Shown: positions 7,537 to 16,816 of the stretch, in pieces
How positions within the stretch are numbered: position 1 is the stretch's first letter
Layout: each line of letters begins with the position of its first letter
Position numbers and translations under genes: made by a program
NCBI RefSeq assembly: GCF_025854275.1
Contig: NZ_CP107567.1
Coordinates: forward strand, 744,001-808,000
Length of the DNA stretch: 64,000 bases
Reading direction: 5' to 3'
Source: Streptomyces peucetius
GTDB taxonomy: Bacteria > Actinomycetota > Actinomycetes > Streptomycetales > Streptomycetaceae
The notes under the pieces: model-generated
The model's input: the letters and a program-made list of their open reading frames with translations, nothing else
Told to the model about the DNA's origin: nothing
Databases searched by the model: none

Positions 7537-8838
7537 TCATCGGGCGGGCGCCGCCGCCGCTCCCGCGGCGCGCGCCGGCGCTTCGAGGCGGCCGGTGCGG
7601 TGCAGCGCGTACACGGCTGTGGCGCAGGCGAGACCGAGGAGGGCGAGAGCCGTCCACGGCAAGGCGGCCATGCCCGCCGCGCGGGCGGCGTCGAGAGCCA
7701 CTCCGGTCAACAGGTTCCCCACCGTGATCCCGATTCCGCAGATGGTGTTGTACAGGCCGTAGTGGGTCGCCACGAGGCGTTCGCCGGACAGGCGGACGAT
7801 GGTGTCCATCTCGAAGGGGTAGGCGATCATCGTTCCGACGGCGAGGAGCAGCGCGGACAGCGCGGGAGGCACCGCCGCGAGCAGCCACAGACCGATGCCG
7901 GCGTCCGGCACGGGCACCGCCGTCGCCAGGAGCAAGGGCACGAACGCGATGCCCATGGTCAGCAGCCCCCGGGCGAGCGCCCGGCCCGGTTCCATACGCG
8001 CCTTGCACCAGGCCGTCACCCTCGTCTGGCCGACGATCGTGCTGAGCCCGGAGACGGCGAAGAGTGCCGCGACCGCCGTTGTCCCGAACGCCCCGTCTCC
8101 ACCCAGGCGTTGCACCTCCAGCGGCAGGGCGAGGTAGACCTGGAAGGTCATCACGTACGAGCCGACCATGGCGAGCGAGAACAGCAGGAACGGCCGGTTC
8201 GCCACGATGCCCCGCCACTGGGCCAGGACACTCCTGCGCTCCGCCGGTTCGTTCCCGTCCGCCGCGCGTCGCGCGGGCAGGGCGCGGATCTGCACGATGC
8301 TCAGTACCGCGAAAACACCGGCCGCAGTCAGGCATGTGACACGGAAGTCGACACCGGTCAGCACCATGCCCACCAGCGGTCCGAGCAGGATGCCTGCCTG
8401 GTAGAAGACATTGAAGAGAGCGAACGCCTCGACCCGGCGCTCACCCGCGTCAGCGGCGAGGTAGGCGCGGGAAGCCGGGTTGAACAGCGCCCCCGCGAGC
8501 CCGGTCGCCGCCGACGCGGCGATCAGCGCCGGCACACTGCCGACCAGCCCGAGCGTCGCGAATCCGGCGATCCGCAGCCCGAGACCGGCGATGATCATGG
8601 GCTTGTAGCCGTAGCGGTCCGCGAGCGTACCGCCGACGAGGAACATCCCCTGCTGGCTGAAGTTCCGCACCCCGAGAATCAGCCCCACGAGCCAGCCGGC
8701 CAGACCGAGCGGCCCGGCCAGGTGCGCGGCCAGGTACGGCATCAGCATGTAGAAGCCGAGGTTGATGGTGAACTGGTTCACCATCAACAGCTGAACGCTG
8801 CGGGGGTACGTGCGGACCTGCGCGACCGTGCTCCTCAC
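7537..8838 (-). CDS. MFS transporter linked to a PLP enzyme
   Basis: The 433-residue product starts at the GTG at 8838, overlapping the stop of the upstream PLP-enzyme gene in a GTGA. Twelve hydrophobic helices are evident, with MFS motif A as [12 protein letters not shown] near residue 70 and a central loop around [14 protein letters not shown]. The tight coupling to a cysteine-synthase-like enzyme suggests it exports the enzyme's product or imports its substrate; the compound is unknown. Confidence 0.88.
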   Translation of the reverse strand: MRSTVAQVRTYPRSVQLLMVNQFTINLGFYMLMPYLAAHLAGPLGLAGWLVGLILGVRNFSQQGMFLVGGTLADRYGYKPMIIAGLGLRIAGFATLGLVGSVPALIAASAATGLAGALFNPASRAYLAADAGERRVEAFALFNVFYQAGILLGPLVGMVLTGVDFRVTCLTAAGVFAVLSIVQIRALPARRAADGNEPAERRSVLAQWRGIVANRPFLLFSLAMVGSYVMTFQVYLALPLEVQRLGGDGAFGTTAVAALFAVSGLSTIVGQTRVTAWCKARMEPGRALARGLLTMGIAFVPLLLATAVPVPDAGIGLWLLAAVPPALSALLLAVGTMIAYPFEMDTIVRLSGERLVATHYGLYNTICGIGITVGNLLTGVALDAARAAGMAALPWTALALLGLACATAVYALHRTGRLEAPARAAGAAAAPAR

Positions 8839-9962
8839 CGGGCCTCCTTCGCGCCGGCCGGCTCGCCGCCGGCGTTCCGGCTCCCGGCAAGGGCCAGCGG
8901 GTCGGTCACCGTCGTGCACCGGGTCCAGCCAGTGACCTCCTTCTCGTCGAGGCGTCCGATCAACTCCGGTTCGGCGGCGGGGGCGGTGGCGAGAAGGCCG
9001 TGGGCCGCGCAGTAGTCGTCGTCGTACACGGTGCCCAGGTATCGCTGCGGCCCGTCGGGGAAGACGGCCGCGATGCGGGTGTCCGCCGGCGACGAACGCG
9101 CCAGCCACCCTGCGACGAGGGCGACGGCGCCGACGCTCCAGCCACCCGTGGCGTAGTGCGACGCGGCCAGCCGGCGGCAGGCCCACACCGCTTCGGGCGG
9201 CGCGACCCAGTGCACTTCGGAGAAGTTCTCGTAGGCGACATTGCGCGGGTAGATGCTGGAGCCGAGCCCGCGCATCAAGCGGGGCCGGGCGGGCTGCCCG
9301 AAGATCGTCGATCCGATCGTGTCGACCCCTACCAGCTTCAGCTCGGGGTACAGCTGCTGAAGTACGCGCGACACACCGGCCGAATGGCCGCCGGTGCCGA
9401 CACTGCACACCAGTACGTCGATGTGGCCGAGCTCAGCGGCGAGTTCCAGCGCGAGTGGGGTGTAGGCGGAGATGTTGTCCGGGTTGTTGTACTGGTCCGG
9501 GCACCAGGAATCCGGTTCCCGCGCCGTCAGTTGGGCGACCCTGTCCCGGCGGGCCTGCTGCCAGCCGCCGGTCGGATGCGGTTCGGAGACGACGTTGACC
9601 TGCGCCCCGTAAGCCGTCAGCAGGCGGGTCATCGACATTTCCAGCCCCGGGTCGGTGACCAGGGTGACCGGATGGCCGTACACCATGCCGGCGAGGGCCA
9701 GTCCGAGCCCGAGCGTTCCGCTGGTCGACTCGATGATGCGCGCTCCTGGCAGCAGATCGCCCCGCGCGCGGGCACGCTCGACCATGTGCAGGGCGGGGCG
9801 GTCCTTGATGCCGCCGGGGTTGAAGCCTTCCAGTTTCGCCCAGAAGCCGCGGCCGGCGTGGGCGAAAGGTTCGCCCACACGCAGCAACGGAGTGTTGCCG
9901 ACCAGGCCGGACAGGGCTGCGTGGCCGGGCTTGACCGGCCGGGTCGTATCGGGAGAGTGCAT
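8835..9962 (-). CDS. Cysteine-synthase-fold PLP enzyme, atypical substrate loop
   Basis: The 375-residue product from the ATG at 9962 is a fold-type II PLP enzyme. It has the PLP lysine in [13 protein letters not shown] (about residue 52) and a phosphate-binding GTGGHSAG loop. The substrate loop that reads TSGNTG in O-acetylserine sulfhydrylases is TSGTLG here, losing the conserved Asn, so it may not be a normal cysteine synthase. An extra C-terminal part of about 60 residues follows. It is translationally coupled to an MFS transporter gene. A role in making or degrading an exported amino acid is an inference from context. Confidence 0.82.
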   Translation of the reverse strand: MHSPDTTRPVKPGHAALSGLVGNTPLLRVGEPFAHAGRGFWAKLEGFNPGGIKDRPALHMVERARARGDLLPGARIIESTSGTLGLGLALAGMVYGHPVTLVTDPGLEMSMTRLLTAYGAQVNVVSEPHPTGGWQQARRDRVAQLTAREPDSWCPDQYNNPDNISAYTPLALELAAELGHIDVLVCSVGTGGHSAGVSRVLQQLYPELKLVGVDTIGSTIFGQPARPRLMRGLGSSIYPRNVAYENFSEVHWVAPPEAVWACRRLAASHYATGGWSVGAVALVAGWLARSSPADTRIAAVFPDGPQRYLGTVYDDDYCAAHGLLATAPAAEPELIGRLDEKEVTGWTRCTTVTDPLALAGSRNAGGEPAGAKEAR

Positions 9963-10387
9963 CGCTTGCTCTCGTCTTTCGTTGATGGCGCGTCGGGGTG
10001 CGGGCCTGGGCCCGGCGCCGCCCGGATCCTCGGGTGCACTGGGCGGAGACACGGCGCTGCGGCCGAACCGTGGGTCGGCAACGCGACAGGCGCGAACGCG
10101 CGGAGACATGGCATCGGACGGGTCCGGCGTCGCCGACGCGGCGGGATCCCCGGCCCGGATGCCCGGCAGCCGTTGCCACGCCGGAGGCGGTGACCGTCCG
10201 GCGATCAGACCGGTCAGGACAAGTCGGCAGGCGGGACGGCAGGTTGGGGCAACACCGCAGACACGGTCGCGCCCGCACACGGACGCGCTGGTGCATCGGG
10301 CCGGGGGGACCCGTCCTGCCCGCGCCGGAGGGCAAGCCGCCCATCAGCGCGGGGAGGGACCGGATCGGCGCGGAGCCGGCCGGAATT
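9963..10387. other. Intergenic stretch, no supported gene
   Basis: Open frames are present on both strands, but they mirror GC bias and show no recognisable motif. This stretch should hold the promoter of the PLP-enzyme/MFS pair. No clear operator was found. Confidence 0.4.
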
Positions 10388-10813
10388 CTAGATCTGCAGG
10401 ATCGTGGCTCTTATCGTCGCGCTCGGCAGCGGCCTGGCCGACGCGGCGTCACCGAATCCGCAGGCGGCAGGGCGGCTGACGAGAGGCGCTGCTTCGGCAA
10501 CCAGGGCGGAGGCCATCGGCGCGTCCAGCACCGGAGTCTGCTGCGGCTGGCCGGGCACGCACTCCTGGACCACATGGTCAGGGCCGTGTTCACCGCCGTG
10601 GTGCTGCATGGGCGGGACTCCCGGCGCTGCCGTTCGATGAGTCTCGGCAGCTGCGGACAGGGTTGCGGTCGAGTCCAGATGACCGCTGACGCCTTCCATG
10701 CTCACGCCGTGCGCGTACAGGAAGGCGAACAGCGTCAAGGCCACCCACACCAGCCGCAGCGGACCCGCCGACGAGCGGGCCCGCGAGACGCGGAAGGGCG
10801 AAGCCGTGACCAT
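10388..10813 (-). CDS. DUF6153-family small membrane/secreted protein
   Basis: The 141-residue product has an N-terminal hydrophobic segment (LVWVALTLFAFLYAHGVSMEGV), a His-rich middle (MQHHGGEHGPDHVVQE) and a Cys pair further on. It resembles the DUF6153 proteins of Streptomyces, whose function is unknown. A second member lies at 12746-13222, separated by a BNR lipoprotein and DUF305 gene. The His-rich segments and the DUF305 neighbour suggest a role in extracytoplasmic metal handling; this is inference. Confidence 0.65.
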   Translation of the reverse strand: MVTASPFRVSRARSSAGPLRLVWVALTLFAFLYAHGVSMEGVSGHLDSTATLSAAAETHRTAAPGVPPMQHHGGEHGPDHVVQECVPGQPQQTPVLDAPMASALVAEAAPLVSRPAACGFGDAASARPLPSATIRATILQI

Positions 10814-11001
10814 GCCGTGATCTTAGCCTCTGACGCCGCTCGCAGCCGCATGGACAACCACCGACGTCGGCTGATCAGTTGGCCTGAATCCGGCGCGCCC
10901 GGCACAAAAGCACTGGTGGTGCCCGGATGCGGCCTCGCAACCATGACCGGAAGGGCACCCGGACGGGGCCGGAGGCCGGCGCGGTGCGGACCGCGCTGCC
11001 A

Positions 11002-11904
11002 TCAGGCCGGGCTCGGGCGGTGCAGCACGGCCCAGCTCCGTCCGCCGTCCTTCGACTCGTAGACCACGTCGGCCGAATCAGCGGCCAGGAGACGATCGGC
11101 GGTCACCGCGCTCAGGAGGGTCGGCTCGGCACCCCGGGGAAGGCGGCCGCTCACGGTCCAGGTCCGGCCGTCGGTGCCTCGCAGCACCCGGCCGTCCGGG
11201 CCGATCCCGATCAGGACGCCGTCCTCGGGGCTGTCGATCGCCACCAGCGCCGGGGAACCGGGTACGGGGCGGAAGGTGCCTCCGCCGTCCTCGCTGACCT
11301 GCAGGCCGTCCGCAGTGGTCGCCCACACCCGCTGCGGCTTGCCGGCATGGGCGGCCAGGTCGCCGACGGGCAACCGTGCTCGGCGGTCCCATGTGCTGCC
11401 CCGGTCGCTGCTCACCCATACCTGCGAACTCTGGCTGTCGAACCCGTACAGCACCTCGCCCGCCTTCTGGAGCGAGTGGAAGTCCGCCTCCCCTTCCGCG
11501 GACACGGTCGTCCAGGTGCTGCCCGCGTCCGTGCTGCGGATCAGGCCCAGATGCGGCGACGCAGCGGTGCGGTCGGCGGGCGAAGGATGGCCGCTGGCGA
11601 GGAAGGTGCGCGGCCCGGTGACGGTGAAGCCCATCGTGTCCTGGAAGCGGTCCGCGACGCGCACGGCCTTCGAGCCGGCCAGGCGGAAGACTCCCAGATG
11701 CCCGGCGGCGTAGACGGTTCCGTCGGCCGGATCGACCCCGAGCCCGTGGAGATGCCCGGTGCCCGGGTCCGGCGCGGCGGCGGGGCGCTCCTCGTCCGCG
11801 GAACCGCAGGCCGCGAGAAGCAGCGCACAGACGGTCATGAGGGCGGCGACCGCCGGCCGTCGGCGGGCGGGCGGCCCGGAGGGACGCCTGTTCAGCGTGA
11901 TCAT
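11002..11904 (-). CDS. BNR-repeat (F510_1955-like) exo-sialidase-fold lipoprotein
   Basis: Starting at the ATG at 11904 the product has 300 residues with a lipobox (ALLLAACGS, Cys at about 32). It is followed by beta-propeller Asp-box-type repeats such as STDAGSTWTT, SSDRGSTWDR, SEDGGGTFRP and SKDGGRSWAV. It fits the F510_1955 family of BNR-repeat proteins. Such genes often neighbour DUF305 genes, as here. No catalytic activity is evident, and a binding or scaffold role outside the membrane is as likely as hydrolysis. Confidence 0.8.
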   Translation of the reverse strand: MITLNRRPSGPPARRRPAVAALMTVCALLLAACGSADEERPAAAPDPGTGHLHGLGVDPADGTVYAAGHLGVFRLAGSKAVRVADRFQDTMGFTVTGPRTFLASGHPSPADRTAASPHLGLIRSTDAGSTWTTVSAEGEADFHSLQKAGEVLYGFDSQSSQVWVSSDRGSTWDRRARLPVGDLAAHAGKPQRVWATTADGLQVSEDGGGTFRPVPGSPALVAIDSPEDGVLIGIGPDGRVLRGTDGRTWTVSGRLPRGAEPTLLSAVTADRLLAADSADVVYESKDGGRSWAVLHRPSPA

Positions 11905-11966
11905 GTACGTGGTCCCGATCCTCTGAGAATGGTCGCCCGAGGGTCGTGGGACCCCCGGACCAGGAA

Positions 11967-11996
11967 CGGCGGGGGCGGCAGGAGCCGCCCCCGCCG
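11967..11996 (-). terminator. Hairpin after DUF305 gene, 13-bp stem
   Basis: A perfect 13-bp GC stem with a 4-base loop (AGGA) lies directly after the DUF305 stop and before the BNR lipoprotein gene. It may terminate or attenuate transcription between the two same-strand genes. Confidence 0.65.
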
Positions 11997-12012
11997 CGGG
12001 AAGCTCCGGCAC

Positions 12013-12657
12013 TCAGTCCTTGCCGAGCAGTTCGTTCATGCGGGTGATCTCGGCGCTCTGCGAGGTGATGATGTCGCCGGCCATGTCCTTGGCCGGCTGG
12101 TAGGAGCCGTCGGCCTGTTCGGTCCTGGCCATGTCGACGGCGCCTTCGTGGTGCTTGACCATCATGTCGAGGAACGCCGTGTCGAAGGCCTTGCCCGAGG
12201 CCTTCTCGAGCTCGGTCATTTCCTCGGCCGTCATCATCCCGGACATCGAGTGACCGGCGTGGCCGCCGCCCCCGCCCTCCTTCGGGACGTCCTCGCCCCA
12301 GGAGGTGAGCCATCCGGACAGGGTCTTGATCTCCGGGTCCTGGGCCTTCTTGATCTCGGCGGCGAGCTTCTTGACGTCCGCGGACCCCGCGCGCGTCTCC
12401 GCCAGGTCCGCCATCTCGACCGCCTGGCGGTGGTGGGGGATCATCCCCTGCGCGAAGGTCACGTCGGCGGCGTTGTGTCCGCCCTGCTTCGCCGGGGCCG
12501 ACGCGGAGGCGCCGGCGGACGCGGACGCGGACGCGTTGTGGCCGTTGTGGCCGGACCCGGTGTCGGCTCCCCCGCCGCAGGCGGCGAGTACGACGGCGGC
12601 TGTTGCCGCGGCCGCCACGGCGGCGGCACGGCGGATCGTGGAACGGTGTGCGGTCAT
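12013..12657 (-). CDS. DUF305 lipoprotein (four-helix, His/Met-rich)
   Basis: The 214-residue product from the ATG at 12657 has a lipobox (VVLAACGGG, Cys at about 26), a Ser/Ala/His-rich linker and a DUF305 ferritin-like region. The region shows the two hallmark motifs FAQGMIPHHRQAVEMA and FLDMMVKHHEGAVDMA. A GGGGGHAGHSMSGMM segment between them is a plausible copper ligand cluster. DUF305 proteins commonly occur in copper-resistance loci and act outside the membrane. No CsoR-like box was seen upstream. Confidence 0.9.
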   Translation of the reverse strand: MTAHRSTIRRAAAVAAAATAAVVLAACGGGADTGSGHNGHNASASASAGASASAPAKQGGHNAADVTFAQGMIPHHRQAVEMADLAETRAGSADVKKLAAEIKKAQDPEIKTLSGWLTSWGEDVPKEGGGGGHAGHSMSGMMTAEEMTELEKASGKAFDTAFLDMMVKHHEGAVDMARTEQADGSYQPAKDMAGDIITSQSAEITRMNELLGKD

Positions 12658-12745
12658 GGTGGTACTGCTCCTGTCACATACAAGGGAGATCGGGCATGGC
12701 GCACGGCGGCACCGGCTTTCGGAGCCGGGGCGCACCGGGGCTGCC

Positions 12746-13222
12746 CTATATGCGAAGGAGCTGCAGTTCACTCAACGACGGCGGCGCCCGGCCGTCCGGG
12801 GTCCCCGCGAGGACCGCTCTCGGCGTGCCCGTCGCGGGGGGCGCGAGGACGCCCGACGGGGCAGGGGCCGGCAAGGCGGGCGGGGCACCCGTACCGCTCG
12901 CCGCGCAGATCTCGTCGGCGTGCTCGGCGTGCCCGCCGCCCTCACGGCCGTGGTCGTCGGCGTGCTCGGCGTGCCCGCCGCCCTCACGGCCGTGGTCGTC
13001 GACGTGCGAGCAGTCGCACTCAGCCGACGTGTCGGCATGCGCCGGGATCTCGGCAGTCACCGCCGCCCGATGGGGCGCGACGGACGCCGTGCCGGTCGAG
13101 GCCGAGAAGGTCACGGGTCCCAGCCCGTGCATCGCCACCACGCCGGCGAGGACCGCCAGAACCAGCAACACGTGGACCCGCAGCCCATGGGGCTCGGTCC
13201 CGTGACGCGGCTGCCGGCTCAT
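12746..13222 (-). CDS. DUF6153-family protein with His-rich tandem repeat
   Basis: The 158-residue product has an N-terminal membrane/signal helix (VHVLLVLAVLAGVVAMHGLG), a CDCSH motif and a duplicated 14-residue unit (DDHGREGGGHAEHA twice). Its C-terminus, LSELQLLRI, looks like the family's end. The repeat adds several histidines, suggesting metal binding. It is the first gene of the DUF6153/DUF305/BNR set, about 90 bp before the DUF305 start. Confidence 0.65.
   Translation of the reverse strand: MSRQPRHGTEPHGLRVHVLLVLAVLAGVVAMHGLGPVTFSASTGTASVAPHRAAVTAEIPAHADTSAECDCSHVDDHGREGGGHAEHADDHGREGGGHAEHADEICAASGTGAPPALPAPAPSGVLAPPATGTPRAVLAGTPDGRAPPSLSELQLLRI
12915..12998. repeat. Perfect 42-bp tandem duplication inside the DUF6153 gene
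   Basis: Two identical 42-base units (12915-12956 and 12957-12998) encode the in-frame 14-residue His-rich repeat. The lack of any mismatch suggests a recent expansion by slippage. Confidence 0.95.
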
Positions 13223-13424
13223 GCGGGCATCCTAAACGGCCCCTCACCGTCGCACGCACCGGCGGCCGCGCGAGGGCGGCGTGGCCGGGGGCGGGCCGGC
13301 ACTTTCCCCGCCTCGTTCCGGTCCGGGCCGGTGCCTGCCGTATCCGCTCGGCAATGTCGCGGGCCGGAAAGCTGCCGCACACTGCACAAGAAGGCGCAGC
13401 CCGGCCGATGGCAGCATTCCGCGC

Positions 13425-14960
13425 ATGAACGATGCCCGGGAAGTGATCTGCCGTCCCCTCCAGAACCGCGCCCTGTGGTTCCTCGTCGGACTCGGGGCGG
13501 CGGGGGCGGGTGTGGCGACGGTGCGCATGGCGTACTGGGGCGCGTTCGTGGACGTGTGGGTGTTCGTGGGCCTGACGGCCGCGGTGGTGGGCGTGGCGTG
13601 CCTCCACGGGGCCACCGCACGGGTGAGCGCCGATGCCCGCGGGCTCCACAACCGGACACTGCTGCGCCGCTGGAGCATGCCGTGGCACAACATCGCCGAC
13701 CTTCGCGTGTACATGCAGTACGGGCGCAATCAGGAGATCCGTCGCGTCAGCGTGGTACTGCGCGACGGACGCAAGCGGCGGCTGTCCCTGCCGATGAGCG
13801 GGTCCGTCGACGACCGACCGGACTTCGACGCGAAGCTGGACGCGCTCCGCGCACTGCACCGCCGGCACGGAGCCCCGGAGTCGAGCCACCTCCCCGTCAT
13901 CTCGTACCGCACCGCCGGGCGCGGCTCGGCCGTGTCGCTGGGCCTGTGCGTGCTGCTGCTCGCCGGCGCGGGCCTGGCGGCGTTGTTCGTGCCGATCGCC
14001 GAATCGGAGAAGCAGGCGTGGCGGTCGGCGACCCCGTGCACCGCCCGGACGCCCGCCGCGGAGCGCGGCGAGTGCCTGACCACCGTGCCGGCGGTGATCG
14101 AGCGGATCGAGGTGGGAAGCGGAAAGCAGCGCAGCTGGGTGTACTTCGCCGACGACGAGCCCCTGGACCGGCTCTCCGTCTCGCGGGAGGGAGCCCGGGG
14201 GTTCCAGCCCGGCGACAGCGTCGAACTGACCGTCTGGCGCCGCGAGGTGAGGGAGATCACCGGAGAGCACCACGTGTGGCGCGAGCACTTCCCCGGCGCC
14301 GGCGACATCGCGGTCGTCGCCGCGGCGTGCGCCCTCGCCGCGGGCTATCCCGGCGCCAAGGTGCTGCTGCGCCGCCGCGGGCGCCGGCTGCCCGACGACG
14401 AGGTCCTCCCGTCGGCTCTTCCGTTCGCGGGCGCGCTCGTCGGCACGGCGCTGTGGCTGCTGCCGCTCAGCTTCCTCCACCCCATGACCGTGCTCGACTC
14501 CCCGGTGACCGTCGCATGGGCGGCCACGGGCTCGCTGGCCACGCTGGGCCTCTTCGCCTGGGCCTGGCGCGCCACCCGCATCCGTACGCCCGAAACCGCC
14601 GCGGCGACCGGAGCGACGCGCGAGTCCCCCGGGGAGGATGTGTTCCTGGCCGCCCGCTTCCTCGAGTCCACCGACTACAACCCGAACGGCTTCGGCACCC
14701 ACATCGTCCTCGGAGGCGGCCCGCCCGCGGTGACACCCCACTCCGGCCCGGGCCGGTTCGCGGCGAAACCGATCCCGGTGGAGCGGCTCGCCGTCAAGGA
14801 CGTGCGACGTGTCCGGGGCAGCGACGGCGACGCCGTTCCCCGGGGCTGGCACATCGCCGAACTCGACGACGCGGGTACGCCGGTCCGCCTCGCGGCCGCC
14901 CCCGCCGACCTGACCCGCATCACGCGCGAGCTGGACCGTTCGGCGACGCCCGAGCCGTGA
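13425..14960 (+). CDS. Membrane protein with bacterial PH-like domain
   Basis: The 511-residue product has an N-terminal pair of membrane helices (residues 15-65), then a PH-like segment (RVSADARGLHNRTLLRRWSMPWHNIADL) of the type found in bPH6/DUF2581-like actinobacterial proteins. Further helices follow near residues 170, 290, 330 and 370. A second soluble region ends the protein. It stands alone between divergent and co-directional neighbours. No catalytic motif is visible and the function is unknown. Confidence 0.75.
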   Translation: MNDAREVICRPLQNRALWFLVGLGAAGAGVATVRMAYWGAFVDVWVFVGLTAAVVGVACLHGATARVSADARGLHNRTLLRRWSMPWHNIADLRVYMQYGRNQEIRRVSVVLRDGRKRRLSLPMSGSVDDRPDFDAKLDALRALHRRHGAPESSHLPVISYRTAGRGSAVSLGLCVLLLAGAGLAALFVPIAESEKQAWRSATPCTARTPAAERGECLTTVPAVIERIEVGSGKQRSWVYFADDEPLDRLSVSREGARGFQPGDSVELTVWRREVREITGEHHVWREHFPGAGDIAVVAAACALAAGYPGAKVLLRRRGRRLPDDEVLPSALPFAGALVGTALWLLPLSFLHPMTVLDSPVTVAWAATGSLATLGLFAWAWRATRIRTPETAAATGATRESPGEDVFLAARFLESTDYNPNGFGTHIVLGGGPPAVTPHSGPGRFAAKPIPVERLAVKDVRRVRGSDGDAVPRGWHIAELDDAGTPVRLAAAPADLTRITRELDRSATPEP

Positions 14961-15120
14961 CCGGCCCGCGTGGCGGTCGAGGTGGCGACGGAGCCCGGCC
15001 GTTCCCGTTTCCTCGTGACGGCGGGCCGGCCGCGTCGCCGCGACAGGCACGGTGACGCTGTCGCGGCCATGATCGAACGGACGCGGCAGCAGCGTCGTAT
15101 CGAGCGTGTGGAGGACTCGC

Positions 15121-16689
15121 GTGGACACGGACGGACAGCGGAACGAGGAGCGGCTGCACTGCCTGGTCACCGGAGCGTCCGGGTACATCGGCGGGCGCCT
15201 GGTACCGGAGCTGCTGGAGGCCGGGCACCGGGTCCGTTGCCTGGTGCGTTCCCCGGGCAAGCTGCGTGACCATCCCTGGGCGGCGGCCGCCGAGGCGGTG
15301 CGCGGCGACGTGACGGATGCCGGGTCGGTCGCCGCGGCCATGCGCGGCATCGACGTCGCGTTCTACCTGGTGCACGCTCTCGGTTCCGGCTCCGGGTTCG
15401 AGGACACCGACCGCCGCGCGGCCCGGACCTTCGCCGAGCAGGCGCACGCCGCCGGGGTACGCCGGATCGTCTATCTCGGCGGACTCACCCCGCGCGGCGT
15501 GCCCGAGGACTCGCTCTCGCCCCACCTGCGCTCCCGTGCCGAGGTCGGGCGCATCTTCCTCGACGGCCCCGTGCCCGCCACCGTGCTCCGGGCGGCGGTC
15601 GTCATCGGCTCCGGGTCGGCGTCCTTCGAGATGCTGCGGTATCTCACCGAGCGGCTGCCCGTCATGGTCACGCCCAGCTGGGTGCACACCCGCACGCAGC
15701 CGGTCGGGGTGGGCGACGTGCTGCGCTACCTCGTCGGCTCGGCCACCATGCCGGACGACGTCGACCGTGCCTTCGACATCGGCGGCCCGGACGTCCTGAC
15801 CTACCGGGACATGATGCGCCGTTACGCCGTCGTCGCCGGACTGCGGCGGCGGATCATCGTACCGGTGCCGGTTCTCACCCCGGGGTTGTCCAGCCACTGG
15901 GTCGGTCTCGTCACTCCCGTGCCCGCCTCCATCGCCCGGCCGCTGACCGAGTCCTTGCGTCATGAGGTCGTCTGTCACGAGCACGACATCGCCCGGTACG
16001 TGCCCGACCCGCAGGGCCGGCCGCTGCCGTTCGACGAGGCGCTGGCCCTGGCGCTGCGCAGGGTGCGGGAGGCGCAGGTCGCCACGCGCTGGTCGTCCGC
16101 CGCCGTACCGGGGGCGCCGAGTGATCCGCTGCCCACCGACCCGGTCTGGGCCGGCGGCAGCCTCTACCAGGACGAGCGACAACTGCCGGTCGACGCGTCC
16201 GGGGAGGCGCTGTGGAAGGTGGTCGAGGGCATCGGCGGCGACAACGGCTGGTACTCCTTCCCGCCGGCCTGGGCGGTCCGCGGCTGGCTGGACCGGTTCG
16301 TCGGCGGTGTCGGTCTGCGCCGTGGACGCCGTGACGCCGAGCGCCTGCGGGTCGGCGATTCACTGGACTTCTGGCGGGTCGAGGAGATCGAGCCCGTTCA
16401 CCTGCTGCGGCTGCGGGCGGAGATGCGGCTGCCGGGCCTGGCGTGGCTGGAGATGTACGTCGAGACGGACGCGGAGGGCCGCACCCGTTACCGGCAGCGC
16501 GCCCTGTTCCACCCACGCGGTCTGCTGGGACACGCCTACTGGTGGGCCGTCTCCCCGTTCCACGCCGTCGTCTTCGGCGGCATGGCCCGCAACATCGCCC
16601 AGGCCGCCAAGGGCATGAGCGCACGCGGGAGGGCGTCGCACGCCGGCAGCGTCCGGCACAGGCTCCGCGAACGAAGGCTCCGGCGGTAG
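15121..16689 (+). CDS. SDR-type NAD(P)-binding protein with DUF2867-like C-terminus
   Basis: I chose the GTG at 15121 because GGAGG lies 7 bases before it; the product then has 522 residues. The N-terminal extended-SDR/NmrA-like Rossmann domain begins CLVTGASGYIGGRLVPELL. The C-terminal half (from about residue 350) resembles the DUF2867 domain common in such actinobacterial fusions (DNGWYSFPPAWAVRGWLDRFVGG and HPRGLLGHAYWWAVSPFHAVVFGGM). It probably binds NAD(P)H; the substrate is unknown. It is not obviously linked to the neighbouring kinase. Confidence 0.85.
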   Translation: MDTDGQRNEERLHCLVTGASGYIGGRLVPELLEAGHRVRCLVRSPGKLRDHPWAAAAEAVRGDVTDAGSVAAAMRGIDVAFYLVHALGSGSGFEDTDRRAARTFAEQAHAAGVRRIVYLGGLTPRGVPEDSLSPHLRSRAEVGRIFLDGPVPATVLRAAVVIGSGSASFEMLRYLTERLPVMVTPSWVHTRTQPVGVGDVLRYLVGSATMPDDVDRAFDIGGPDVLTYRDMMRRYAVVAGLRRRIIVPVPVLTPGLSSHWVGLVTPVPASIARPLTESLRHEVVCHEHDIARYVPDPQGRPLPFDEALALALRRVREAQVATRWSSAAVPGAPSDPLPTDPVWAGGSLYQDERQLPVDASGEALWKVVEGIGGDNGWYSFPPAWAVRGWLDRFVGGVGLRRGRRDAERLRVGDSLDFWRVEEIEPVHLLRLRAEMRLPGLAWLEMYVETDAEGRTRYRQRALFHPRGLLGHAYWWAVSPFHAVVFGGMARNIAQAAKGMSARGRASHAGSVRHRLRERRLRR

Positions 16690-16816
16690 CGGGCTCCGTT
16701 CCGCATCATGGAATCAGTCAATTCACGCCACTTTGCTGCCTTGTTCCGACAACACCAGAGCGGGGTCCGACATGACGGTGATCTGATGACATCCGGTCGT
16801 CATGGAGGGACATCAG

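Noticed and set aside
12915..12998. CRISPR-like repeat
   Set aside because: Two adjoining identical units without spacers, in frame within a gene: a tandem duplication.
12305..15055. A 916-codon open frame on the plus strand
   Set aside because: It crosses several better genes on both strands and is rich in Arg/Pro/Gly without motifs; it results from GC bias.
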